A DNA stretch of 64,000 nt from NCBI GenBank assembly GCA_946414435.1, contig CAMKOM010000002.1:124001-188000 (forward strand). Direction: 5' to 3'. Below are positions 36,399 through 44,672 of this stretch, in pieces. This stretch comes from an uncultured Bacteroidota bacterium. GTDB taxonomy: Bacteria; Bacteroidota; Bacteroidia; Bacteroidales; SZUA-534. Both the position numbers and the translations under genes were made by a program. Positions within the stretch are counted from its first letter, which is position 1, and every line of letters starts with the position of its first letter. The notes beneath the pieces are model-generated. The model saw only the letters and a program-made list of their open reading frames with translations, did not search any database and was not told where the DNA came from.

Positions 36399-38159
36399 CT
36401 AATAAATCTCGATGGTATTTTCCATTCGTGCCTGAACGCCCTGCGAGCCAATCAGGTTCTTTATGAACTTGGCCGATTCGGCAAACTCACCCAACTCTCT
36501 GGAAATCTTACGAGTAGTCATCTCTTCGGTCAACATTTTCATCATCGCTTCAAAGCCTTCTTCCTGCTTCGGATAATCGACAAGCGAATAATTCTCGGTT
36601 CCCGACATCTCGGCCGCTATTGAAATGGCATCGGTCAGGCCGCCATAAGCGTCAATCAGGTGCAGACGCAACGCATCGACACCGCACCAAACTCGGCCCT
36701 GGCCAATGCTGTCAACACTCTCGGGCAGCAGGTTGCGGCCATTGCTGACGCGGTTCACAAAGGTTGAGTAGATTTTCTCGACGCTGCTTTGCAGAATCTC
36801 TCGCTCGGCAGGTGTAACATCGCGATAAGCGTTCCCAAAATCGGACATCTTATTAGTTTTCACCACTTCGGTATTGATTCCCAACTTGTTGCCCATCAGT
36901 TTTTGGATGTTGAGCGTCAGACCGAAAACGCCAATCGAGCCTGTCAGAGTGTACTCGTTGGCCACGATGTAACTGGCTGGGCATGAGATGTAATAACCGC
37001 CCGAAGCCGCATAATCGCCCATCGAAACCACAACTGGCTTAACCTGCTTTGTGAGTTCCACTTCGTGCCAAATGTTGTCGCTCACCTGGGCAGAACCACC
37101 TGGCGAGTTCACACGAAGCACAACGGCTTTTATCGACGAGTCGGCCCGCACTTCGCGCAAGGCTTCAACATACGGTTTCTCGGTTATTTCCTGCTCGCCG
37201 TAACCGCTCGACTGCTGGTTGATTTCGCCCGAAGCGTAGACCACTGCAATTTTGTTGTCGGACGGCAGCGCAAACGGCTTGGCCTTGGCGTATTTGCCTA
37301 TCGATATAAGATTCAGTTTATCAATATTTTCAGCGCCTGTCAGTTGCGCAAGTTCGCTCAGTACATCGTCGCGGTAAGCAACTTCATCAATCAGTCCAAA
37401 CTGCTTGGCAGCCTGCGGGTCGTGCGACAAACCGCTGTCGGCAATACGGTTCAGTTGTGCAGCGTCGATGCCGCGCGATTCGGCAATGTTCTGCAGATAG
37501 ACGCGCCACATAGCATCGAGCATTGCCTGATATTGCATGCGGTTTTCGGCGCTCATTCCGCTCAAAATATATGGTTCGACCGCACTTTTGAACTTTCCGT
37601 GACGGAAAACCTGTACTTCAACACCCAACTTGTCGAGCGCGCCCTTGTAGAACATCACCTGCGCCTGCAAACCCTTCAGAAGCATCTCGCCAGTGGGGTT
37701 CAACTCAATTTTGTCGGCCACGCTGGCCAGATAGTAAATGCCCTGCGACAAGTTGTCTGCGTAAGCGTAAACGGGTTTGCCGCTCTGCTTGAAATCGGCC
37801 ACTGCACCGCGGATTTCAGCAATGGTGGCCAAATTGGCGTTAATGTCGCTGTTATCGATAAAGATGCACTTGATGTTGTCGTCGGTTTTGGCGCGGCTGA
37901 TGCTTTCCAGAATGTCATTCAAGCCAATGCCCGTCTGCAGTCCGCTTGTCAGCGATGTAAGGCTTACGTTGCCAGATGCGCGGTCGGTGATTTCAGATTT
38001 GAAACTCAGATGCAGCACCGAATTGGGCTTCACGGGCGCGGTTTTGTCACCAAAAGCGGCAACCATACCGGCAATGCCGGCAAAGAGGAAGAAAAACACA
38101 AACGAATAGAGAAACAATGCGACTAATGATGCCAGTACGCTCTTGAAAAAATCTTTCAT
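36399..38159 (-). CDS. sppA: Signal peptide peptidase SppA, 67K type
   Basis: Membrane-bound serine protease that degrades released signal peptides. 586 residues from ATG 38159 (an upstream TTG is in frame). N-terminal transmembrane helix (about 9-38) and two tandem peptidase domains as in E. coli SppA. The catalytic Lys is in GKFKSAVEP (K191) and the catalytic Ser in YAASGGYY (S386). RVNSPGGSAQVSDNIW and GSIGVFGLTLN are conserved. It directly precedes lpxK with a one-base gap. Length and dyad are intact. Confidence 0.93.
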   Translation of the reverse strand: MKDFFKSVLASLVALFLYSFVFFFLFAGIAGMVAAFGDKTAPVKPNSVLHLSFKSEITDRASGNVSLTSLTSGLQTGIGLNDILESISRAKTDDNIKCIFIDNSDINANLATIAEIRGAVADFKQSGKPVYAYADNLSQGIYYLASVADKIELNPTGEMLLKGLQAQVMFYKGALDKLGVEVQVFRHGKFKSAVEPYILSGMSAENRMQYQAMLDAMWRVYLQNIAESRGIDAAQLNRIADSGLSHDPQAAKQFGLIDEVAYRDDVLSELAQLTGAENIDKLNLISIGKYAKAKPFALPSDNKIAVVYASGEINQQSSGYGEQEITEKPYVEALREVRADSSIKAVVLRVNSPGGSAQVSDNIWHEVELTKQVKPVVVSMGDYAASGGYYISCPASYIVANEYTLTGSIGVFGLTLNIQKLMGNKLGINTEVVKTNKMSDFGNAYRDVTPAEREILQSSVEKIYSTFVNRVSNGRNLLPESVDSIGQGRVWCGVDALRLHLIDAYGGLTDAISIAAEMSGTENYSLVDYPKQEEGFEAMMKMLTEEMTTRKISRELGEFAESAKFIKNLIGSQGVQARMENTIEIY

Positions 38160-38180
38160 TTTCAATAATTTAAGTTGTTA

Positions 38181-38223
38181 TAAAAAGGAGTGCCAAACCG
38201 GTCAATGAAACACGATTTGGCAC
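38181..38223 (-). terminator. Terminator after unknown exported gene
   Basis: GTGCCAAA (38190-38197) pairs perfectly with TTTGGCAC (38216-38223). On the minus strand it is followed by CTCCTTTTTA. Separates the unknown pair from sppA. Confidence 0.65.
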
Positions 38224-38246
38224 ACCATAATTGTCTTTTAAATGGT

Positions 38247-38858
38247 TTAACGGATGAACTGCGACGAGTTCGAATATTCGCAACCAACATAAACACCAAT
38301 GCAACCGTCAACCTTTTTAGGTGCTTTTTCGGTTGACACTTTTATTGTTATGTTTTGTGTTTTGCCGGGAGTGGCTTCCCAATAGGGCTGTTCCGCAGTG
38401 CGGCTGTCGAACACCAAATCGTTGATAGATGTGGTTTCGCGCATCCAAATAGTGTCTTGCACAATTTCGTGCCCATCAGGAATTTTCTCACCGTTACTGT
38501 CATACAGGTAGAAGCCCATAGGGTCTTTCTTGTAAACCTGCACGGTTTTTTGTTTGACACCTTTCACCACGCGGGTAAACTTCTTTCGCGGAACATATAT
38601 TTGGTAGTTTACAGTTCCCAATTTTTGCTCACTGGCTACAAACAAGCGGTAGTTTTGTTTTGAGTATAAAACCACGTTCAATGTTGCGGAATCGCCACTG
38701 GCAACTTCTTTAAACATTGATTGGCCGCGATAATCGTATTTACCTTTCATTTCGTTGCTTGCCAGCTTCTTTTTTGAGCAGTTCTGACCCATTGCCGTAG
38801 CACCTGACAAAAGCAAAGCCGCCATTAAAAGCAATGTGAAATACAGCTTATTTTTCAT
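38247..38858 (-). CDS. Exported protein of unknown function
   Basis: 203 residues with a signal peptide (cleavage near AMGQ, 25). The mature part is predicted beta-rich and basic, with KGKYDYRGQSMFKEV, a YQIYVPRKKFTRVVKG segment and two late Cys residues (DGCIGVYVGCEYS). The N-terminal CSKKK could be read as a lipobox but lacks the small-residue pattern. I recognise no domain. It lies 12 bases after the gene for an unknown lipoprotein, so the two are probably cotranscribed, and is closed by a hairpin terminator. Confidence 0.7.
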   Translation of the reverse strand: MKNKLYFTLLLMAALLLSGATAMGQNCSKKKLASNEMKGKYDYRGQSMFKEVASGDSATLNVVLYSKQNYRLFVASEQKLGTVNYQIYVPRKKFTRVVKGVKQKTVQVYKKDPMGFYLYDSNGEKIPDGHEIVQDTIWMRETTSINDLVFDSRTAEQPYWEATPGKTQNITIKVSTEKAPKKVDGCIGVYVGCEYSNSSQFIR

Positions 38859-38870
38859 AGTATTAATATT

Positions 38871-39707
38871 TTACATTATCAGTCTTGCGCGAACATCACA
38901 AACCGTGTTGACAATATTCACAAACTGTTCTTTGGTTACTTTTTCACTCTTATTTTGATAGGTTACATCGTAAACCGATTGGATGAGTTTCAGTTCTTCG
39001 AGTAGCTTGGCAACGTTAGCCGATTGCTTGTTTTGGTCGAGCAGTTCAATCAGGTTCTCGAGCAAAATCTGGTGGTCGCGAATCAGCTCGCACGTCTCAT
39101 CGGTAAGATCTTGATGTTTCATTGGCTCAAGGCAGAGATAAAGGCTCTCAATCCAGGCACCGGCAACCACAAGACACTGAATATCAACCAGCCCTTGCTC
39201 TTCAATATAGTTCACAACATCGTGATATGAGTCGCTCGTAACGCTCAGCAGAGTATCGGTTTCTGAAAGATTGTTGAGCACACGGTCGGCCAAATCTTTA
39301 TCGATACCTTCATAAAGGCCGATTTCTATTGAAAGGTTTTTAACAAGATTGAAATATTCAAGGGCATTTTGCGAGTTGCCTAAAATGCAGCAGTAAGCCA
39401 TATCCGAAGCATAAACACCCATATTGACAGCTTGCTGATACTGAGTTACATAACGAATGCCATTCGATGCTTTATTTGGCAATTCCGGGCTGAAAGGCAC
39501 GTCGCGGTTCTTCATACGTATGAACATCTCAAGCGGCGAAGGAATCTTGTAGTTGATGGTCAGCGACTCGTCGTCGAAAATCACATCTTCAACGCTCAAT
39601 TCTTCGATACTTTTCTTTGGTTGGCTTTTCTTGCTGTCGCTTGAGCACGATACCATAATACCGACTGCCATCATGGCAGCTGCCAATGTCATAAATTTTG
39701 TTTTCAT
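38871..39707 (-). CDS. Lipoprotein of unknown function, helical
   Basis: 278 residues with lipobox MVSC (Cys21) and a Ser/Lys-rich tether. The remainder is predicted almost wholly alpha-helical (YQQAVNMGVYASDMAYCC, LEYFNLVKNLSIEIGLYEG, IQCLVVAGAWIESLYLCLEP). The acidic helical repeats recall TPR-less scaffold proteins, but I recognise no family. It is the first gene of a pair with the exported protein at 38247. Only a general envelope location is supported. Confidence 0.72.
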   Translation of the reverse strand: MKTKFMTLAAAMMAVGIMVSCSSDSKKSQPKKSIEELSVEDVIFDDESLTINYKIPSPLEMFIRMKNRDVPFSPELPNKASNGIRYVTQYQQAVNMGVYASDMAYCCILGNSQNALEYFNLVKNLSIEIGLYEGIDKDLADRVLNNLSETDTLLSVTSDSYHDVVNYIEEQGLVDIQCLVVAGAWIESLYLCLEPMKHQDLTDETCELIRDHQILLENLIELLDQNKQSANVAKLLEELKLIQSVYDVTYQNKSEKVTKEQFVNIVNTVCDVRARLIM

Positions 39708-39812
39708 ATTATTGATAATTAAATAGTTAAAATTCTAATTTTCAGTTTCACTTCAGTTTCGTTAAATAACCTTATCTGCAAATTTACTAAAATCAGTTTA
39801 CGCAATTCAAAA

Positions 39813-40562
39813 TTATAGGTTTTTATCTACACCTGTAATCATTCTGAAATCGTGTCCGTCGAAAACACCATACGAAAAATTATGCAGCCAGTCGCCCAAT
39901 ATCACCATTTGTGTGCCAGGGCCTATCTCACGCTGCGTCACCAGATGCCGGTGGCCGTACACCATATAGTCGTAATGCTGATGCTTGAGCAGTTCCTTCG
40001 AGTGGATGCAGATTGTCTCTTTGTCGTCGCCGAGATAACTGGCCAGCACGCGGCTTGAGCGGCTCGAGTTAGACCATTTGTGGCCAAAACCAACCCCCAA
40101 ATCGGGATGAATAAAAGCACCGAACATAAACCTTGCTACACGATTGTGAAACAACCACTTAATAAACTTGTAAGACCAATCGCCGGGACCAACACCGTCG
40201 CCGTGCGAGATGTAGAAGCTCTTGCCCTGAATCTCTGTCTCAAATGCGTCGTCGTGGACAATCAATCCTATCTCATCACGCAGGTAGCCGAATGTCCACG
40301 AGTCGTGGTTGCCAGCGAAAAAATGCACTTTGATGCCGCTCTCAACCATCTGCGCGAGCTTGCCCAGCGTGCGCACAAAGCCCTTGGGCACCACATTGCG
40401 GTACTCAAACCAGAAATCGAACACATCACCAACCAGATAAAGTTCATCGGCATCGGCACTGATGGCATCGAGCCATTTCACAAACAAACGCTCGCGCCAC
40501 TCACCCTGCTTTAAATCAGGGTAACCCAGGTGCATATCCGATGCAAAATAGACCTTGCCCAC
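39813..40562 (-). CDS. lpxH: UDP-2,3-diacylglucosamine diphosphatase
   Basis: Cleaves UDP-2,3-diacylglucosamine to lipid X in lipid A synthesis. 249 residues of calcineurin-like fold with the metal motifs ASDMHLG (D9, H11), LVGDVFDFW, FFAGNHDSW, YISHGDG and VYGHRHL. The start is a GTG (40562), 8 bases after the stop of the upstream TlpA-like gene; no better ATG exists, because the first metal ligands follow immediately. Probably cotranscribed with that gene. Length and motifs are typical of LpxH. Confidence 0.92.
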   Translation of the reverse strand: MGKVYFASDMHLGYPDLKQGEWRERLFVKWLDAISADADELYLVGDVFDFWFEYRNVVPKGFVRTLGKLAQMVESGIKVHFFAGNHDSWTFGYLRDEIGLIVHDDAFETEIQGKSFYISHGDGVGPGDWSYKFIKWLFHNRVARFMFGAFIHPDLGVGFGHKWSNSSRSSRVLASYLGDDKETICIHSKELLKHQHYDYMVYGHRHLVTQREIGPGTQMVILGDWLHNFSYGVFDGHDFRMITGVDKNL

Positions 40563-40570
40563 CTTACGCG

Positions 40571-41743
40571 TTATTTTAGCAATTCGGCCAGTTTGGCGTC
40601 GAGTTGGGCCGGTGTCAGGTTTTTAGCCAGGACAACGCGGTCGGCGTCAATGAGCAGGTTGAACGGGATGGCGTCGATGCCCAATTGGCGCGCCACACGG
40701 CTGTCCATATAGTTGAGCTCGCTCACGTGGTTCACCCAAATCAGGCGGTCTTCGCGGATGGTGTTTTTCCAGTCGTCAAGGTTGCGCTCAAGAGCCACCG
40801 AGTAGATGTCGAAACCGCGGTAACGGTAGGTGCGGAACACTTTGCGCAGTTCGGGATGAGCCTCGCGGCACGGCTTGCACCAACTGCCCCAGAAATTGAC
40901 TAACAGATATTTAGCCTGTAATTTCGATACGCGGATGGTGTCGCCGTAAGGGTTCGACAGGGCAATGTCAGGCATTGTGTCGCCCACCTGAATCCGCCCG
41001 CCGCGTTTAGGCTGCATAGTGGCAACCGCGCGCGCCTGAGCAACATAGCGGTCGAGCATCAGCGTGATGGCGATGGTGTCATAGCGGTTCATCAGGGCCG
41101 TGTCAACCATTTCAAAATATTTGAAATCGTCTTGAATATTAAACAGATTGGTGCGCAGTCCCAACTTCGACGACAGTGCCACGTAGCTTGCCAGCGAGCC
41201 AGGCTGTTCGGCAATGAACCGCTCGTGCAGCTGGCGGTCGGCGCGGTAAACCGAATCAGATTTGGCGCGCACGTCGGCACGAATCTGCTCAAATTTTCTG
41301 TCGAGCTGATGTGCCATATAATATTGGTTGAGCGTGTCGAGCACGAAGTTCGACTGATGGTGCTTGCGCAGAAGTCCGGCCAGCCGTTCCGATTCGGGCG
41401 AACCAGCAACAGAATATGTTTCCACCACATTGGGATAATTTGCGGCTATAATTACATTCTCGTCGGGACAAGGCAAAACGCGGATATTGTTTTCAGGCTC
41501 GATATAGAGCACAAAATCTTTAGGTTCAGCGTTTTTCTGATTGAATGCAAAACGCCCCGAATCGCCAATCTGAATTGAGTCGGGCTGGAATCCCGGCTTT
41601 GTCATATCAATAATTTTCAAGTATTTGCCAGCGGCGCCGTCAATGGTTCCCGACACCGACAACTGGTGCTCCGGCTCGTGCGATGAGTTGCAGGCCGTAA
41701 GGCTCGCCACGAACGCGGAAATGAATATTACTCCTCTACGCAT
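40571..41743 (-). CDS. TlpA/thioredoxin-like lipoprotein
   Basis: 390 residues from ATG 41743. Lipobox LTAC (Cys18) implies a membrane-anchored periplasmic protein. An N-terminal beta domain of about 100 residues (DUF4369-like: SVSGTIDGAAGKYLKIIDM) and a helical middle precede a C-terminal thioredoxin domain with WCKPC (C289, C292) and the cis-Pro segment IDAIPFNLLIDADRV. This fits Bacteroidota disulfide reductases of the TlpA/ResA type. The frame's earlier TTG lies inside a -7 box (41762-41769), so it is rejected. lpxH follows at 8 bases. Confidence 0.88.
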   Translation of the reverse strand: MRRGVIFISAFVASLTACNSSHEPEHQLSVSGTIDGAAGKYLKIIDMTKPGFQPDSIQIGDSGRFAFNQKNAEPKDFVLYIEPENNIRVLPCPDENVIIAANYPNVVETYSVAGSPESERLAGLLRKHHQSNFVLDTLNQYYMAHQLDRKFEQIRADVRAKSDSVYRADRQLHERFIAEQPGSLASYVALSSKLGLRTNLFNIQDDFKYFEMVDTALMNRYDTIAITLMLDRYVAQARAVATMQPKRGGRIQVGDTMPDIALSNPYGDTIRVSKLQAKYLLVNFWGSWCKPCREAHPELRKVFRTYRYRGFDIYSVALERNLDDWKNTIREDRLIWVNHVSELNYMDSRVARQLGIDAIPFNLLIDADRVVLAKNLTPAQLDAKLAELLK

Positions 41744-41761
41744 AACGTTTGGTATTTTCGG

Positions 41762-41769
41762 CAAATATA
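41762..41769 (-). promoter_or_regulatory. -7 box TATATTTG for the TlpA-like gene
   Basis: Perfect TAnnTTTG on the minus strand, 18 bases upstream of the ATG at 41743. It overlaps the alternative TTG codon. Confidence 0.45.
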
Positions 41770-41842
41770 GTGTTTTTAGTTTTTGGGGGTCAGCAGATTA
41801 AATTATCGCAAAAGCAGGAAAATACCGCCCCTCAAAAAAGCT

Positions 41843-41879
41843 TTAACCTTTCGTTAACTGTTTTTAACTCGGCATTAAC
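41843..41879 (+). promoter_or_regulatory. Four phased TTAAC direct repeats
   Basis: TTAAC occurs at 41843, 41854, 41864 and 41875, steps of 11, 10 and 11 bases, so all lie on one face of the helix. Such arrays are typical of OmpR/PhoB-family response-regulator sites (PhoP/Pho boxes use similar pentamers). A -7-like TACTTTTA (41902-41909) lies 22 bases after the last repeat, where an activator would replace the -33 element. Confidence 0.5.
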
Positions 41880-41909
41880 CATCTGCTATTCAGGCGCGTT
41901 GTACTTTTA

Positions 41910-42022
41910 CATCGTCAATGAAACACTGATACAAAAGTTTCTTCATAAATAGTTTTTAGTTGCTTAAAGCGGTCTCACCAACCGTAGAAAAGGCCGGACG
42001 CCAACAGCGGACCGGCTTTTTT
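41910..42022 (+). ncRNA. Candidate small RNA (~110 nt)
   Basis: A predicted promoter (41902-41909) and a good terminator (41991-42022) enclose about 110 bases with no convincing reading frame; the preceding gene is on the other strand, so the terminator has no protein gene to serve. I know no RNA family for it. The boundaries are inferred. Confidence 0.25.
41991..42022 (+). terminator. Rho-independent terminator
   Basis: GCCGG (41993-41997) with CCGGC (42012-42016), extended inward by CGC/GCG after one mismatch, then TTTTTTT. It has no upstream plus-strand gene. Confidence 0.65.
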
Positions 42023-42080
42023 TGCGACATGATACGTCTGTAACGGGCATTTTTATTATGTTATTGACAAAATTGCTTTT

Positions 42081-42166
42081 TTGAAAAAAGTTGCAACCAA
42101 ACTGCAACCTTTTCAAAAATCCGCATCATATAGTCGAAAGAATTAAAATTTTTAAACTTAAATATT
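42081..42166 (+). repeat. Duplicated leader, copy 1
   Basis: About 80 bases directly upstream of the gene at 42167 recur upstream of the gene at 42988 with only a few differences. It holds a palindrome with arms TTGAAAAAAGTTGCA (42081-42095) and TGCAACCTTTTCAA (42103-42116), then CCGCATCATATAGTCGAAAG and an AT-rich stretch up to the ATG. Confidence 0.8.
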
Positions 42167-42892
42167 ATGAAAAAGATTTGTTTTTTGAGCTTGATGCTCA
42201 TCGCTGTGCACAACATTGCCAATGCACAATTTTCAATCAACCTTAACGCTGGAAGCGGCTTGTGGGCAGCACCTTGCGACAAACCAAACGTCAACGGAGA
42301 AAAAGTCATAACCACGAATTTCACGCCCACATTGTCTGTCGGCGCATCGCTGAACAATACATTCCATTCCGGAATAATGCTTGATGCTGGCTTGAGTTTT
42401 CACTTTCTGTCAGCGAATGGCAGTTATAAGTCGGCATGCTCATCTGACGAGTATATTGGCTCAAACGGATACCGCAAGTTCGAATGGACCGATGACGGTG
42501 GTGAGAGTTACGGACACAATTGCGGCGATGCAGAAGGGGCAGCTCAGCATTTTTTGATAGCCATACCGCTGCGCATAGGCTACAACATAGGCAAATTCAC
42601 GCCAAATGTGGGTGTGGAATTGGGCTACCGCATCAACACCAACGCTGTTTCAAACAACAGCATGTTCGGGGTGACGGCAGGCTTGCAATATAGTCTGACA
42701 GAGCGACTGAACCTGACTTGCAACTATCTCAGCGGGTTGACAGCGGACATGACAATGAACAGTACTGTGACAACCTATGACACCACCAATGACGAAGGTT
42801 GGGAAATCGTATCCCGCTCGTCGGAAAGTCATAAGTGGCACACACAAAGGATTGATATCGGCATAAGCTACCGATTGGGGAAATCGGAATAA
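42167..42892 (+). CDS. Outer-membrane beta-barrel protein, paralogue A
   Basis: 241 residues with a signal peptide (cleavage near ANAQ, 20). The mature protein is a small predicted beta-barrel (SINLNAGSGLWAAPC, FTPTLSVGASLNNTFHSG, IPLRIGYNIGKFTPNVGVELGY, QRIDIGISYRLG), in the manner of Bacteroidota porin-family/OMP_b-brl_2 proteins. Two paired Cys lie in the first third. It is related to the next gene (42988), with which it shares signal-peptide start, leader DNA and the GYxIGKFxPNxGVE motif. Function unknown. Confidence 0.75.
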   Translation: MKKICFLSLMLIAVHNIANAQFSINLNAGSGLWAAPCDKPNVNGEKVITTNFTPTLSVGASLNNTFHSGIMLDAGLSFHFLSANGSYKSACSSDEYIGSNGYRKFEWTDDGGESYGHNCGDAEGAAQHFLIAIPLRIGYNIGKFTPNVGVELGYRINTNAVSNNSMFGVTAGLQYSLTERLNLTCNYLSGLTADMTMNSTVTTYDTTNDEGWEIVSRSSESHKWHTQRIDIGISYRLGKSE

Positions 42893-42901
42893 TATTTTTT
42901 C

Positions 42902-42987
42902 AAAAAAAGTTGCAACCAAACTGCAACCTTTTCAAAAATTCCGCATCATATAGTCGAAAGAATTAAAAATTTAAAAACTCAAATATT
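42902..42987 (+). repeat. Duplicated leader, copy 2
   Basis: Near-identical to 42081-42166: the GTTGCAACC...TGCAACC palindrome, CCGCATCATATAGTCGAAAG and AT-rich spacer precede the ATG at 42988. The homology continues into the first five codons (ATGAAAAAGATT). Confidence 0.8.
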
Positions 42988-43764
42988 ATGAAAAAGATTG
43001 GATTTCTGGGCATTATGCTCATAGCAGCGCAAAACATCACAGTTGCGCAGACATCGTTTGATGTGAACATTGGTAACGGCGTTTGGACGGCACTCTGCAC
43101 GCCTGTCGCAGTCGATGACAATATGGTTTGGAATCCTGGTGCATCAGTCTCCACTCATTTGGGCTTTGGCATGAAAACCGTTCTGAACAGCCACCTTACC
43201 ATTGGCATCGGCGTGCGCGGACACTATATGGCTGAAAACAACAGCTATCGCACTCAGATGGAAGGCAAATACAGCAAGGGTTCGTACACTTTGAAATTGG
43301 GTAGCTATACGTGGTATTCGCAAGACGATGACTGTGATCAACAGGAAATGTTCATCAATTGGGATGAGCAGGACGGTGAAGGGGAGCGTATTATAGGCCG
43401 CAAAGAGTCGTCAACCGACTATGCAATGGTGTCGGTGCCGGTGAAAATCGGCTACCAGATTGGCAAGTTCAACCCCAACTTCGGCGTTGAGTACAACTAT
43501 CGCGTAGGCATCTCCAAAAATGTTGGCGAGCTACACTCGGTTGGTTTCACCACAGGCTTGCGTTTCGACCTCAACGATAAATTTGCCTTCTCAACCGACT
43601 TCTACGGTGGTTTGACCAAGGACATGAGCCATAAGGGCACTCTCTACTACGGAACTCGCGATGACGAGAATCCTGAAAAGATTGAGATTCGCGACTTCAG
43701 CTGGCGCAGCTACCGCGTCGAGTTGAGCGTTCACTACAAGTTTGGTGGCGGCAGCGCAAATTAA
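42988..43764 (+). CDS. Outer-membrane beta-barrel protein, paralogue B
   Basis: 258 residues with signal peptide (cleavage near TVAQ, 20) and predicted beta-barrel strands (ASVSTHLGFGMKTVLNS, MVSVPVKIGYQIGKFNPNFG, VELSVHYKFGGG). It shares with paralogue A the GYQIGKFNPNFGVE motif, the opening MKKIxFLxxMLIAxxNI and the 5' leader, so the two arose by tandem duplication. Paralogue B carries a different, charged loop region at about 90-140. Followed by a very strong terminator. Function unknown. Confidence 0.75.
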   Translation: MKKIGFLGIMLIAAQNITVAQTSFDVNIGNGVWTALCTPVAVDDNMVWNPGASVSTHLGFGMKTVLNSHLTIGIGVRGHYMAENNSYRTQMEGKYSKGSYTLKLGSYTWYSQDDDCDQQEMFINWDEQDGEGERIIGRKESSTDYAMVSVPVKIGYQIGKFNPNFGVEYNYRVGISKNVGELHSVGFTTGLRFDLNDKFAFSTDFYGGLTKDMSHKGTLYYGTRDDENPEKIEIRDFSWRSYRVELSVHYKFGGGSAN

Positions 43765-43795
43765 TTGGCAAAACAGTCAGACAAGTCCGTTATAG

Positions 43796-43840
43796 ACAAA
43801 GGCTAAAATGTGCTTGAGCATTTTAGCCTTTGTTATTTAT
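43796..43840 (+). terminator. Strong Rho-independent terminator
   Basis: Perfect 15-bp stem ACAAAGGCTAAAATG (43796-43810) / CATTTTAGCCTTTGT (43819-43833), 8-nt loop, then TATTTAT. Confidence 0.85.
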
Positions 43841-43920
43841 TTAAACCGACGCAAAAAAACGACAAAGGCAAATAATGGCAGAAAAATCGTTAATATTACG
43901 TACTAATAAAAACAGCCATT

Positions 43921-44670
43921 ATGAAAAAGGTTATTTTATTGATTGTCATATTATTGAGTATAAAATATAACGGTTTAGCCGACGAGCCTTACTGGGCGTT
44001 TAACACAGCTTTCGGGCTTGAATTTTTCGGTACCAGCCACAAAGACTTAGGCATTATAAGAGCCACCACTTTAAACGAATTTCGGGGAAAAACAAACGAC
44101 ATCGGCTCAAGTTTCAATTTGAGTTTTATGCCGGAATACTATTTGACTAACAGGTTTAGTTTTGCAACAGGCTTGCGCGTCTCACGCACCAAAAGCAATT
44201 ACAAGCCGGGAATCGGTAAATTTCTCTATTTTAAATCGAGAGAAGATGGCTATGACACTTATTATTACCGAATTGAGTCAATCGAAGAAAAAAGCATTTA
44301 TGTCGGTATTCCGCTCGAATTCAGGTTCACAATACGTGGCAGCCACCGCCCAACACCATACGTACGTCTTGGCGCCACCCCCAGTTTTAGGTGCACAACA
44401 GCCTTGATGGTCAAAGAATATCACCAAAAGAAATCACAATCCAGTTTTACTGGCATAAATACCAAGAAAATTCCGCAACCCGACAATTTCATAGCTCCTG
44501 TCTATTTTGCAGCCGGCTTTCAGTTCGGTCACGAAGATGCTTACTGCGTTGAAATCACTTTCCCCTACATTGTGGAGGGAGGCTCGATTTCGGGCTTGCA
44601 AGATTGTGGTAATCTTGGAGGCGGATTGCAACTGACTTATCAATTCTCTAAAATCAAACAAAAAGATTAA
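43921..44670 (+). CDS. Outer-membrane beta-barrel protein, unknown
   Basis: 249 residues with a signal peptide (cleavage near GLADE, 21). Beta-barrel-like pattern (FNTAFGLEFFG, YYLTNRFSFATGLRVS, IYVGIPLEFRFTIRG, YVRLGATPSFRC, GGGLQLTYQFSK). The IPLEFRF...RLG arrangement is typical of OMP_b-brl_2 proteins. It is not obviously a close paralogue of the two preceding barrels. The lipoprotein gene starts 2 bases after the stop, so they form an operon. Confidence 0.7.
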   Translation: MKKVILLIVILLSIKYNGLADEPYWAFNTAFGLEFFGTSHKDLGIIRATTLNEFRGKTNDIGSSFNLSFMPEYYLTNRFSFATGLRVSRTKSNYKPGIGKFLYFKSREDGYDTYYYRIESIEEKSIYVGIPLEFRFTIRGSHRPTPYVRLGATPSFRCTTALMVKEYHQKKSQSSFTGINTKKIPQPDNFIAPVYFAAGFQFGHEDAYCVEITFPYIVEGGSISGLQDCGNLGGGLQLTYQFSKIKQKD

Positions 44671-44672
44671 TT

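Noticed and set aside
41749..41952. 67-codon plus-strand frame
   Set aside because: Overlaps the TTAAC array and the -7 box of the opposite gene; no RBS or domain.
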